DNA from: Lycocorax pyrrhopterus obiensis
Lineage: Eukaryota; Chordata; Aves; Passeriformes; Paradisaeidae
Direction of reading: 5' to 3'
Assembly (NCBI GenBank): GCA_014706295.1
Contig: JACSVZ010000007.1
Location: forward strand, 7,419,199 to 7,483,198
Length of the DNA: 64,000 bases
Shown: piece after piece, positions 24,486-36,130 of the stretch
Layout: each line of letters starts with the position of its first letter
How positions within the stretch are numbered: the first letter of the stretch is position 1
Translations under genes and position numbers: made by a program
The notes under the pieces: generated by a model
Database searches by the model: none
Seen by the model: the letters and a program-made list of their open reading frames with translations, nothing else
What the model was told of the DNA's origin: nothing

Positions 24486-25161
24486 CTACAGCCCTGTGGA
24501 AAGGGAGCTGGGGATCCTGGTTCATGGCAAGTTGAACATGAGCCAGCAGTGCCCTGGAGCCAGGAGGGACATCCCTGTCCTGGGGGGCATCAGGCACAGC
24601 ATCAACAGCCAGGCAAGGGAGGGGATTGTCCTGCTCTGCTCTGGGCTGGGGCGGCCTCACCTCGAGTGCTGGGGCAGTTTCAGGTGCCACAATATAAAAA
24701 AGAAACTCTTAGAGAGCATCCAAAGGAGGGCAGTGAAGGTGATGAAGGGTCTGGAGTGGAAACCTTGTGAGGAGGGACTGAGGTCACTTGGTGTGCTCAG
24801 CCTGGAGGAGACTGAGGTCAGACCTCATTGCAGTTACAGCTTCCTCGTGAGGGGAAGAGGAGGGGCAGGCACGGCTCTCTTCTTTGTGGTGACAGTGACA
24901 GGACCCAAGGAAATGGCCTGAAGTTGTGACGGGAGGTCTAGGCTGGATATCAGGAAAAGATTCTTCACACAGGGGCTGGTTGGGCACTGAACAGGCTCCC
25001 CAGGGCAGTGGTCACAGCACCAGCCTGACAAAGCTCAGGAAGTGTTGGGACAATGCTCTCGTGCACATATGGTTATTCTTGTGGTGTCCTGTGCAGAGCC
25101 AGGAATTGGACTTTGATGATCCTTGTGGGTCACTCCCAGCTCAGCATATTCTGTTCTGTGA
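24486..25161 (+). mobile_element. CR1 LINE, about 680 bp 3' portion including RT C-terminus
   Basis: The longest CR1 copy in the window. An open frame through 24481-24921 contains RELGILVHGKLNMSQQCPGA, then a GIRHSINSQAREGIV segment, LGRPHLECWG, and QRRAVKVMKGLEWKPCEEGL RSLGVLSLEE, which is the C-terminal region of CR1 reverse transcriptase. After a frame break it goes on through a GLDIRKRFF-like region (about 24935-24970), caggctccccagggcagtgg, and a diverged 3' UTR with ttggactttgatgatccttg and a tail ending attctgttctgtga. The Met at its start is not a native start; upstream sequence is ordinary intron. Several indels show that the copy is inactive. Confidence 0.88.
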
Positions 25162-27525
25162 TCAAGCCTTCAGGCACAGTGCAAGATTAACAAGACTGAT
25201 CCAGCTAAGTATAGCTGTGGTAAGGGAGAGAAAGGTAAAAACAAGAGATGGCCAGCGCAGTACTTTGCTCCATGAGTACTCCACCAGTGGTGATCCTGTT
25301 CTTCAGTCTCCTGCTTTTGTGCTTTTTAAGACAAAAAGTGATTTCTTTTAGTTCCTGTTCATGACTAGTGCCTGTTCATGACTTAAACTTGGCAAAGCAG
25401 TGATTGATGTGTGGGTTATTAACTGTGCCTGGCAATGAGATACGCATGTTTGGAAGAGAACTGAATGGAGCCACAAGCCTTCAGTGACCCTTTTCATGTG
25501 TTACCTCCAAGTGACACAGGTGGAGAATAGTCCCTGCAGTTGTAAACCAGCAGCACACCGTGTGTAGGTTAACAGTGCACTGTAAAAGTTCCACAGCTCA
25601 TGAAGATACATGCAAAATTAATCCCTGCAGAACAAAACAATTTAAAAAGTACATAATGAAGCAATTACCTAGAGGAGGAAGGAAAGTAATGACAATTTAA
25701 TTTGGGAAGAATCTTTTCATGTGTTGGGTTTTCAATGAGAGTGTTTTATGAAGGCACAATTAATGTAAAATGAGGCCTGTGAGGCAATTAATGATGACTT
25801 CAAAAGTTAGATTTAAGGGATAATTTACATTTTAAAAATGAAGAGCAGCTCTAGTTATGTTTAAGTCTTTTATTTTCCATTTTAAAAGCCTTTTAGATTG
25901 TGAATGTGTGTTTTTGTGGGTTACTTACGGTTTCCCATTAAAATATCAGCTTGCTTATGGAAAAAAAAGCTTTCTTACATACAAGTAAATAAATTTACCT
26001 GAAAGTATGACAGGCTTGTGTGATGATCAGAATTATTTAGTAAAGATTATCTGACTGCAGTGGAGGTGTGACCTAAATAAAGATTAAAATATTTCATCCA
26101 GTGAGTATAGTTTCTAGCTCTGCAGAGGCAGATACCCAACCTACGTACACAGCAATCCAAAAACTTCCAAGGTGGGATCAAAACTCCACTGACAGCAATT
26201 AGAAATATGAACATTGATTTCAGTGGTCTTTGTGTCTGACAATTCTCTCTGTCCTTTCTGCAGTCACCTGTCAAGATACCAAAATAAAAATGCAGATTCA
26301 GAATGATTATGGTATTGAATAAAAATAGCTTGTTCATAGTTGTCTGTAAAAAGTCAAGCTCATTACTGGTTATCAGTAAACAATTAATGGTAATGACAAA
26401 GGTTGACACAATTCACAAGTAGTTTTTACAATAAATTGTTCCCAAAAATATATTTCAAATATATTGGTAACTATTAGTTTGTATCCACAGTAGTAATTAA
26501 TTTACACTGACTGTGTTTTTTAACTTCAGGGCATCTTTAATGAGTACTTCTAATTTTGTAATTTGCAACCTTCAGAGAAGCTAGAAATTACTTCAGCTGT
26601 TTGAGAAATCACTTAATTATTAAAAGGTTTTTGTTTGCAGTCCAAATGAAATGATGGTATCAAACAAGGTCACATCAGCTCTTGGAGAAACTGCACGATC
26701 TGTGTAAATTTAATGAATACAGTACATGCTAATAAACTGCTCAATGACTTGTAGGGTTTATTTGTTTATTAGATTAAGGTTCTATAACATAAAAAGAACA
26801 CTCAGTGATTAAAGAGATAAAAAGAAACTTCTAATGAAGAAGTGTTACATCATTTTATAATGAAATATAAATTAAATATTTGAAAGAGGGATCAGCTTCA
26901 GAGTTCTGATTGTTTTGATTAAGTATGCAAATTCAAATACATTTAAATGAAATTGGAAAGGGTTTACTAAAGAATGTAGTGAAAGAGATTTTCCAGATGT
27001 GAATGGAATTTGCTTTAAAAAACTTGTAACCGGGTTGGTTTGGGTATTTGAAAGAAAGTGTGAGTGACACACGGCTCTGTGAATGCTGTAACTGATGCCT
27101 GGTGGGAGTGAGTGGGGGGTGACAGGGGTATCAGGACTTGGCAGATTGCTCTAAGGAATCACTTGGTGTGTTCCTGCTCCTGTAGCTGTCTCACTTGTGC
27201 CATCCCCCTGGACTGCCCCATGCTCGGGTCCTGTACTCCTCCGACAGAGGCGGAGTCGCAGCTGAGCTGTGGTGCCACCACCTGCGTCCTCTCCGTGGTT
27301 TTACATTGCTCTCCTGGCTCTCCCAGTGTGGAGAGCCTGTTTTCTGTTTGCTCTGTGGTGCTGCTTTAACCTTGGTGAAGACAAATTCTCACAGATTCAG
27401 GGCCACAATTATAACTATGTGCAAATAAACCTTCAGTAAATTAACAGTATGAAGTGCTTAGAGCTTGGACAGATTGTCCACGTAAGCCGTAACAACTGAA
27501 GATTTAAAAGGGAGTCTCCCCTCTT

Positions 27526-27542
27526 CCCCCCCCCCCCCCCCC
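27526..27542. repeat. 17-base poly-C homopolymer
   Basis: A pure C run (poly-G on the other strand) in otherwise AT-rich intron. Runs of this length are error-prone in assemblies and can form G-rich secondary structure on the minus strand; the exact length should not be trusted. Confidence 0.9.
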
Positions 27543-27734
27543 ATCAATAGATTCTCTGTATTCATTTCATGTTCCTGTCATCTCTCCTTTGCTTTGCTTA
27601 GTTTAGGTCATAGGGTGAGCTGGGCTTAGTCCTTCAGCTTTGTAAGTGTTAGCCTTGGCACTGTTGCTGTCCCTTTGGACCTTGAATTTTTTATGGAATT
27701 TACTACCTTTTTCTAGTGATGAAGGAACAAGGAA

Positions 27735-28080
27735 CCCTTTCAAGAAGAGGAATCCCTCTAAGCTCTTCTTGGGGCTATACCAAATCTATGAACCTCCTCA
27801 GGAAATTCAAGAATAAAGAGCCCTTTCTCGGGCCCTCTTGGAAGGGAGCATTGAAAACGCACTGAAGTGGGCTCAGAGCTCTTTGGAAGGGAAACTCCAG
27901 TTGCTCTGTTCTTTTCCTGAAACACTGTGTTTGCAAAGGAAACCAGCAGGACCAGAACCTCAAGAAATTCCTCCAAAGCAAAGCAAACCTTTTGCCTTGC
28001 TGAGACTCCAGCAATCATGGAAAGAACTCCCAAAGACCCTCACACTTCAAAACTTTCTAAGGCGAAGTCTGAGACCTGTT
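27735..28080. repeat. Hairpin-rich block with several inverted repeats
   Basis: At least three local inverted repeats within about 200 bp: caagaagag at 27741-27749 with ctcttcttg at 27763-27771; ccctttc at 27821-27827 with ggaaggg at 27840-27846 (one G-T pair); and a nested pair in which tttcct/aggaaa (27913-27918, 27937-27942) encloses the perfect palindrome aaacactgtgttt (27920-27932). The block is open in several frames on both strands (62 to 94 codons), so it has few stops, but none of the translations resembles a known protein. A decayed foldback or MITE-like element is possible; so is chance. Confidence 0.4.
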
Positions 28081-28176
28081 GGTACAGTTTTGCAGTTGAT
28101 GCTTTTGCAGCATGAAATTTGAATTGCTCTTTATTGTGTCACAGCGATGAAAGCATATGTTATTTTTTACAACTGC

Positions 28177-28188
28177 ATATATATATAT
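28177..28188. repeat. (AT)6 microsatellite
   Basis: A short perfect AT dinucleotide run in AT-rich intron. Confidence 0.8.
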
Positions 28189-31100
28189 TTAGAGATTTGG
28201 CAGGAAATTGAGATTATTGTTGGCAATTTCCACCTCTCACCTACCATAGGTAAAATATCTTCATGTGTAACAGGAAAAGTTGCTGAATTTCCTTTTAACC
28301 ATAGTTTGGGAAATCAGTCAAATGTCTTCCTTGCAATTTGTAAAAGCAGGTTAGTCATTAAGTATTACTGATTGCAGCCACAGTATGCTCAGAGATATAA
28401 CATTTTACTTCAAACCATTCCATGTGGTTGAAAAAAGTCTTTGAAGCTCTTTTATCTTTAGACTTCTTGCTAAAGCCATGGGTGATAATTTGGAAAAGCT
28501 TCACTGATTTTTAACTTTTGTATGTATTTATAGCCATCACATAAAATAGCCGTGCTGGAAAACTAGAAAGGTGTTATTCAGTGTGGATAAAGCCTGAATA
28601 AAGATTGCTAATGACAGCAAAAAATAGCTGCAAAATTCACAGGGGAAATGTGTGAAGCTGAAAGGAACTAACCCCTCAATTGCTATCCCTTCTTGTCTAC
28701 AGGAATCTTCTTAGATGAAGAAGAGGCCACTGTAAAAGGCTTCTCAACTTCCCTCTGAGTAGAGTCTTTAAGAAAACATATTTCTTAGTATTAAAATACT
28801 ATTTTTTAAAAAACCCTAAAAATTGTATCTGCCTGAAAGGTATTGGTTCAGAGTAATTAATTAGTCTTTCCTGTGCACTTCTGATGTGAGATTTATACCA
28901 TCTCAGGGTCTTTCTCTTGAAAAACTGTCCAGCTATCAAATGGCTCTAACACAATGGTTGGAGCACCAGGGATTAAGGTACATGAGTGAGAGAGATGGGG
29001 GGAGGTAGGAGTGGTCAGATTCAAAAGGACAGTTGGTCTAGAAAGGAAAGAAACCGCAAGAAATTCCGATATTTAAAATATAATCAGGGAAGAATTCAAC
29101 AAAAGCCCTGATGCTTTTTGTAGCAGTTATTTGTTGTTTCGTATTCATACATGCAGTTCAGTGTAGTGCTCAATATTCAGTCTATGAATAGCAAAACCCT
29201 CCATTCCTTGGCTGGAGATTTTGTATATTTTAGGGAGCTGGGAATCCAGACTTCTATGAGATCCCAGGAGAGCTTCATGTCATTTGAAAGTCCCACTTTA
29301 ATGCCTGCTACCTGCATTTTTTAGAGTTGTTTTTTTTTACAACTTACCTCTCCTTAAGTGCAATGAAATGTTTGGATAAGAGAGTTTTCTCACTGTGCTG
29401 CAGTCTGCAAAGAATACTTGTGGGAGGGAGAGGGACTGTGTCTTATCTCAGATGTGACCAGCTGAGCACGTCAGGATTGTCCTTTCTGCCTTTTTAAAGC
29501 GTCACCTCTGCTTCCACTCTGCAAGGTTTCATAGCCTCTATCTAAGGTCGTGCTCCTTGTTGAGTGCTCCTTGTTGAGAGCTAATTTTCCTGGATTTTAG
29601 GAGATTTTTGTTTGGAAATAGCAGAATATGGTTTTGAAACTCTTTGATGCAACTCACCAGTTCTGTATTGTTAGCTAATTAATTGATAGTAATTAATTAG
29701 TCTTTGAAAATAGAACAAAGACTGACAGTGTCTGGGAGAAAGGAGTGGCCACTCGGACTTGATTAATTGGTGTTTATTCAGGTAGTGGCTAACTATTATT
29801 GCAAACTCTCTTGAAGACTTGGTCATCTCAGGATGTTTTTTGAAAACGTCTCACTTCATTATAAAGTCAAATCAGAGTTTACTGATAACTGAATCAGTGC
29901 TAAAATTATAGATGACTCTGCTCATCTGAATTTCAGTTGCTAGAAATTTGCTTGGAAATTCAGCTTATTATAGACTGTGAATTTTTTGGCTCAACTTGTT
30001 GTCAAGATGGCATTCAGACCTAGCTCTGAAAATCCCACAAAAAATTTGGTGTTCACTTGCTGGCCTGGGCTTGAGGCCATTTCTGGTTAGAATGAGCAGA
30101 GGCTGGGCAGAGTACACAGTGCATGTGGTGTGTGAATTGCCTTGTCCTGGGCTAAGTTATGACCATCTCTACATCTTCCTTGTCTTTTATGATACTAATT
30201 TAGGCAGTGTACAGTGAGTAACTCTGAAACAATTTGTAGCTGGATGTGCATGCTGTACTGAGAAATGACTTGGACTGAAAGCAGGCATTGTGTGAGCACA
30301 GCCTGGTGGTCCTTCACATTTAATCTTTATTAGGAGATGTAGCTGGACCATTTATAATTCAATGTTAGACAAACTATTATTTTTGTTAGATCGTTAAACT
30401 GGATTGCCCGCTTAATATGATATTTAGAAAGGACACAAATGTTGTTTCCAGATTATTTATTCTTGTGCCAGATCAATTGCATATTTATTTTTAAATATTT
30501 ATGATCATCTCAGTTTTGCCCTGATTTTGATAATGGTTATGTTTATTCATTCTTATGGTCTTCCAGGTTCTGGACACAGAGACATGCTGAAGTCCTTTCT
30601 GCTTCCTTCTTGACTATACAGCAGGTTCATGGGTTAGCTGCCTTTCCACAGAGCTCTGGAAACCAGGGCTCTATCTCTTCTCCCAGCATATGCTGAATGC
30701 AATTAGGCACCAGTTCAGAAAAAGCTTTGTAAACATTCTGAATTCATGCCACATTTTCTGGTCTCAGGAGCTGCCAAATGCCTAAATGCTGTATTCAAGC
30801 CAGATGTCTAAATATATAAAATGAATGACTGAACAAAGTGCCTCCTTAGTAGAGCATATGCCTATAGGGTGGGCAGACCTGAGGGGTCTGAGATCAGCTC
30901 CAGAACAGGATGTTCTGCCAGCCCAAATCCCTGGCCACCAGGAGGGAGACCAGAATATGATCTCCTGGATGAGTGTACAAGGAGGGAGCACCCTCGCTCT
31001 CATTTTTTGCTGTGTTAGTAGGAGATACCAAGCCTCAGGAATCTCTGCTGACAGTATCGTAAGGCAAACTGTGTCACTTCTCAGTGAGTACACCTGCCTC

Positions 31101-32071
31101 TGGGACACCCAGGTTCTTGTTCAGCAGAATCAAACAGTTTGGGTACATCTGGGCTTTCACCTGAGCAGCATCCACTCAACCATTATGAATGGGCTGCCTT
31201 GATCTTGTTAGGAAGCTTACATAATACAAGATACACAGAAAAAGAGCTGCTATGTAAAATAACTCATGTACTTCACTGACTCTTAAGTCTGCCAAAGTGG
31301 TTTTCTCTTTTGTTGAAAGCAGAAAGGGAAAATCAGAAATGAAAGCAGTAATTATGATTAATGTTGTGTACTTTAGCTCAGTTGTGGTAGTGGGCAAAAC
31401 TGAAATCTATTTGAGCAGGTAGAGTAACCTACATTAAAAATTTATTATAAGAGTAGTTTCTGATGAAATTGTTCATACAACATTTTCATTAGGCAGTCTG
31501 TCTTTGTCTTTCCTTCTTGAAAGAAATAGGCCTGATCCCTTCTCAACTATGTTTAAAGCGAAGCATAAGATGCATTTATATTCCCCAGCTTCCTAGAACC
31601 TGAAACTTCAGTGGTCTTAAAAAGCTGGTTGGCTTGGTTTCCCTGTTATGATAAGCTGCCTAGTTTGAGGTTCTGGGTAGTGCATGTAAGGACTGGTATG
31701 GACTGTGCAGGACCTCAGAGAAAAGCCCTGCAAGCCGTTAAAACTTGAACCAGGCGTTACTGTTTCGAATGGCTGTAAATGATTTTACTGATAATCTTGA
31801 GAAAAGCTGAATTGATCCAGGAAGTTTGCGATGAGAGACTGCTGGTAATGTAGAAACTCTGTAGTAAGGTTAAGTAGCAATAATAATTCGTGGTAGGGCA
31901 AGGTAATAACTCTCCTCTCACAACCTCTGTGTAGGGCAACAAGCCTTGAGTGGTTATTCTTTGTAACAATGGCACGCATAGCAATAAAACAATTCCAGTG
32001 TATTTGCTGGAGGCCAGCAGTGGTGTGGGGAGCTGTCACTAGCAGAATGTCCTTTTATTTTTCCCTGCTAG

Positions 32072-32257
32072 GTGTGGCAGTGTGGAGGAAGCGTTGAGGT
32101 TCTGCCTTGCTCCAGGATTGCCCACATTGAGAGAGCACATAAACCATACACAGAGGATCTGACTGCTCACGTCCGGAGAAACGCACTGAGGGTGGCAGAA
32201 GTGTGGATGGATGAGTTTAAGAGCCATGTCTACATGGCCTGGAACATACCCCAGGAG
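32072..32257 (+). CDS. GALNT18: GALNT18 exon D: catalytic domain with third metal ligand
   Basis: 186 bp (62 codons), phase 0 on both sides, acceptor ctgctag and donor GAG|gtgagt. The translation opens VWQCGGSVEVLPCSRIAHIE and proceeds through Arg-Ala-His-Lys-Pro-Tyr to RNALRVAEVWMDEFKSHVYM and Ala-Trp-Asn-Ile-Pro-Gln-Glu. Val-Trp-Gln-Cys-Gly-Gly with Pro-Cys-Ser-Arg-x-x-His is a family hallmark; His at 32123-32125 corresponds to the third metal-coordinating residue of GALNT enzymes. Ala-His-Ile-Glu-Arg-Ala-His-Lys-Pro-Tyr distinguishes GALNT18 from GALNT9, which as I recall has Thr-Arg in place of Ala-His. The Ala-Glu-Val-Trp-Met-Asp segment closes the catalytic domain. An open frame continues past the donor to a stop near 32330, but that part is intron. 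Confidence 0.94.
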
Positions 32258-35200
32258 GTGAGTGTCAGAGACCAGAGCTTGCAAGCTTTGGCTTTAGATC
32301 CTTTTGGGTTTGGTTCCTGCCCTGAATTTTGATTTTTCTGGTAAGATTTTATTTGCATGTGTGTATTTATTTATGTCTCACATGTAGGCATAAGACATGC
32401 CTATACCTACACAATTGCATATAGACATATATATGTAGCTTTGTCTTATTCTAGAGTAATTCCTTTGTCTTTAGGTTCCTTAAAAATTAGTTTCTTGTCA
32501 AGTTCATAATCTTCACAGATGACTCTTCATGGGTATTTTAAACTTGTAGCTGCAGAAATGTGGGGGAAGAATCCCCATCAAATCTACATTGCACGTCTTG
32601 TTTTGGATTTGAGTCTCCCATTTACCATCACAGAGCGCTGTAATTCCACAGGATTTGTGAGGAGAGATCTGCCAGGGGGTGTTGACAGCCATTGAGGCAG
32701 GTGTGGGGTGTCTGATAAGTGTTTCACATCAGAGTGAGGGGGGCTGGTGGGTGTCATGGCATATTGCAGAATCTCGCTGCAACTCCCCACTGGACTGCTT
32801 GTCCTGATTTCTTTTCCATGGATGAGCATTGCTTGGTCCATTGTATTTAAGAGATAATGTCAGATGGCCAACCTCAGAGTTCAGTTTGATTTCAGCTGTT
32901 CTTCGTTTCTGTAGTCAGTGGTATTTCATCTATGAACAGCTATGAGCTAAAGGGCTCAGAGCAAGGGGACTGTACTTATTCCGAATCTGTGTGAATAGAT
33001 TGTTTCCACCTAGAAGCTGGAAAGCATGGCTCTAGTTGAATTTGGAGTTTAACTCAGAGTACAGCTCTCATCATTACAGCAAAAGCAAACAGTCTAGACT
33101 TAAATTAAAGGGCAATTTATTTTTTCTTTAAGAAAATCTCTCTGATTTGACAACTGTTCAGAGAAACTGGTTTTGCTGCAATTTCTGTTTCAAGAAATAA
33201 AATGCTATACTTCTCCTTCAGTCTAATAAGAAGAAAAGGTTGGAAACAAAAAACCAGCTAAATATATGAATGCTGATGTTGGTTCAGCTGCTCTCAATAG
33301 CTTCTTGCGTCTCTCGTGATTAAAAGTAGATAATTTTGGCAAAGTGAGGAAGTCATTGTCCTATTTTTAGGTTGCAACGTTAGCCACATAATTTGCCATG
33401 ACCATGAAAAAAAAATCCTCTATAACCTTTTTTGGAAGTCCCACGTTCAGCAAATCCATGCAGCCCTCTAAGTGCCCATGTTTTGAGAAGTTGCACGGCA
33501 GTCAATACAAGAATGAAGACATTTCTGCACTGGATAGGGTTACTCATTTTATGGCAAAGCAATTCCAAATGGATTTTATTTGTTATTAGCCTGGTAGATT
33601 TAAATTTCAGTTTCTATTTCTATATTGTTATTTTCTTGGAGATTGGTTGATCTTCATTGGTTGATCCAAGTTTTAGTTTTTTGACTTGCAAACATAACAT
33701 TAACACGAAACTTAGAAATTCCTCTTGCTAACTAGGATGTACAGCACTGTACACCGATTTGCATCATATTCATCCAGATGTGATGGTGGTTGTGCTTAAT
33801 CTTGTGCAAATTTGAGATCTGAAAGCAATTTGAAATCAAATTCATAAAGAATGCAAAGATAAATTACAACTGGAAAACTACAGGAGTAATTCTCTGTCTG
33901 GAAGCTAATGAATACTGGTAATGGACTGTGCAGGTAATAGAAATGTATTCAGTTATAATAGTCAGGACTTTCCACGAAATATGTTATTCCAAAATGTTAA
34001 AACACTGGACCTGATTTTTTCCATGGAAGGATTCCCAGATCTCTGAGAAGTCCGATGTTTCCAAAGGTTTTGTTCTTTGGGAGCTAACAATAGTAACAAT
34101 AAAAAGAAGTCAGACTCATTTGGCAGTGTGCTGTGACTGCCCTCTCGGGATCTCTGTGGGCTTTTCTCTGAAGTACCGAGGGCTTCAGATGGAGACCTCT
34201 GCTGCCATGGTGATTTCTGCATCGTTGACACTTAGATGAATAGATACAGAAAAGTACTTGAAACCCAAAGGAAAGATTCTTCAAACCCCAGAATCAAGAT
34301 CTGTGCTTTCCATGTGTTCTGCCTATGCTTCTGGTTTTGTTTGTTTGTTGGGGTTTTTTTTCCTCCCCATCATATTCTCGGCTTTAGGGAACACACTCAC
34401 TTATTGGTGGTGATAAAGCCAGTGTGCTACATGTGAGCTATTTTTCTTCTCCAGCTGCATGAAAGGATGTGATTACTGAGGCCCTTGATGCTTTTTCTTA
34501 TACAGTAAACTGTGAGGAAACAAGCATTGGTGCCTGCAGGGTTGCATGAGATGGGATTTGGGAGGCAGTGGACCAATTTAGCACTTGATCCCAGGAAGCC
34601 TTGTTAATGCTGGAAGTCGAATGTCTGTGTGCTGGCACCCTCCTTTTCCTTCACACAAGTGGCAGATACACTGGCAAGTGCAGCCAGAGTGGTGCATGAG
34701 CAGGATTTGTTCACGAGATCCATTGATTGTCTTTCAGCACCCTACAGCCTCTTTATTTAGTCACTTGCTGCAAAATTCAGAAAAAAATTGCCACTTAAGG
34801 AGTAGTTCCATATAAAGTTTTATGAATTATGTAGGGCTTGAGATGGGGAATCACCATTTTTAAGATTGTTGAGTTATGTCTGGTCTGTGTATGCCAGATC
34901 TCAGTTTCCTACTTTTTAGCACACTTTGCTAATGTTGATGTCAGTTTTACTTTAGTTAGAAAATGCTTCCATAATAAAATATACTTGTTCCAGATTAGCA
35001 TTAATTCAGTGCTTTGGGATGCAGTGGTTGCTTCAGCAGCTCAGAAAATTAGATACTTGTACAGATACATTTTCATTGTGTAACTAAGAAAATTCAGTGC
35101 TTTCAATGTTATTTTTAAATCCTGTCTTGTGGTTGACAAAAATCTTTGGGGTGTTTATGACCCGGTAAAGACTGTTGTTTAAGAAGATAGATTATAAGAT

Positions 35201-36130
35201 TTCCCTATGAAAATGTATTTACCTTGTGTTTTGCTCTGAGGCAGGAGTGGTATAGCACAGTGTAGAGCAGAATGTCTCATTTTACTTCCTGTCATAGAGC
35301 AGCCATGGATTTGCACTTAGATCCCGCTCTAAAAATTTGTGCTGCGTGATTTTAATGTGATAAATTATTGATTTTTATATACAGGGCCTTTATGAAAGTC
35401 ATGCTTTGTGATCTGCGCTTACGAAAAGTAGAAACTAGGTCAGCCAGAAATGTAAAGGGGGATGAAAATTACAGGAGAGAATTTTCTGCAATTGCTTTTA
35501 ACAAAAATAACAACTTCTCTTTTTACATTACAAAAGAACTTTAATAAGTGCTATTTTAGCGAGGTGAGCAGAGCTTCTGCTCTTTGCAGTGAAGCAGTAA
35601 CCCAGATTTCAGAAATGGCCAGGAAGTGTCATACACTAATGATTAGGCCACAGTGGGACACCAGCAATGCCCATGTTTCTAGGGCGGCTTGCTACTTCCT
35701 GCCATTTCCTTTTGGACTTGGAAAGTGCCAGGAAATTAGAGAACAACAGTAATATTCATTGGAAACTGGATCTAAACCCCACTGAAGCCAACAGGAGTGG
35801 TCCCATTCACCAAAGCAGACTGTGAAAGGGTTACCTTTACCTGCCATGGTGACCTGTATCATATTTAGCAGAGACACTTCTGGGGTGTGTGTGGGTAATA
35901 GACTCACTTCACAACCAAAGCCTGGTCATTGTCATAGGTCAAAACCATGTTTGACTCTTGTGGGATGGTGCTTTGCATGGCCAGGGGTTGGGCTCGATGA
36001 TCCTGATGGGCCCCTTCCAACTCAGTTGATTCTGTGATTCCGCAGTGAGGGAGATTCTGGGTGTTTAGTTTGCACAGAAGTGGATCACTGATGTCTCATC
36101 TGCTTTTTCTGCCCTTTGTTTCATGTGCAG
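32258..36130 (+). other. GALNT18: GALNT18 intron between exons D and E (3873 bp)
   Basis: A phase-0 intron, donor gtgagt, acceptor tcatgtgcag. It contains a small inverted repeat near 32390 (taggcat/atgccta), a short direct repeat of attggttgatc near 33645-33667, and a CR1 3' tail at 35960-36041. Nothing else is recognised; open frames below 97 codons appear to be chance. Confidence 0.9.
35960..36041 (+). mobile_element. CR1 LINE 3' tail, sense, 89 bp before exon E
   Basis: Contains gggatggtgctttgcatggc, caggggttgggctcgatgat, cctgatgggccccttccaac, then tcagttgattctgtgattc. This is the characteristic 3' UTR and tail of avian CR1. The retained CpG and good match suggest a younger copy than the others. 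It lies just upstream of the acceptor region of exon E, in the same orientation as the gene. Confidence 0.82.

Larger units (their letters stand above)
17791..32071 (+). other. GALNT18: GALNT18 intron between exons C and D (14281 bp)
   Basis: A phase-0 intron, donor gtaagg, acceptor ttccctgctag. Recognised contents: CR1 fragments at 19345-19545 and 24486-25161, a MIR-like piece at 21155-21236, a probable ERV LTR fragment at 22260-22540, a 17-base C run at 27526, a hairpin-rich block at 27735-28080, and AT-rich palindromes near 26.45 and 29.69 kb. The open frames at 30782-31202, 108 codons on the minus strand and 125 on the plus, overlap each other and match nothing I know. A GC- and CpG-richer patch lies at about 27.1-27.4 kb without a recognisable repeat identity. 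Confidence 0.9.

Noticed and set aside
24481..24921. 146-codon plus-strand open frame starting with Met
   Set aside because: The translation is the C-terminal part of CR1 reverse transcriptase in a 5'-truncated copy. It is reported as a mobile element, not a host gene.
30835..30900. tRNA-like words (tagtagagcatatgcct followed by gagatcagctcc)
   Set aside because: The A-box and B-box resemblance is weak, the D-loop GG is missing and no acceptor stem can be drawn. Not enough for a tRNA or SINE call.
30782..31202. Overlapping 125-codon plus and 108-codon minus frames
   Set aside because: They are mirror frames of the same stop-poor DNA and neither resembles a known protein. No splice context supports either.
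32258..32332. Extension of the exon D frame past its donor
   Set aside because: The gtgagt donor at 32258 is canonical and the family's conserved sequence resumes exactly at exon E, so the read-through codons are intronic.
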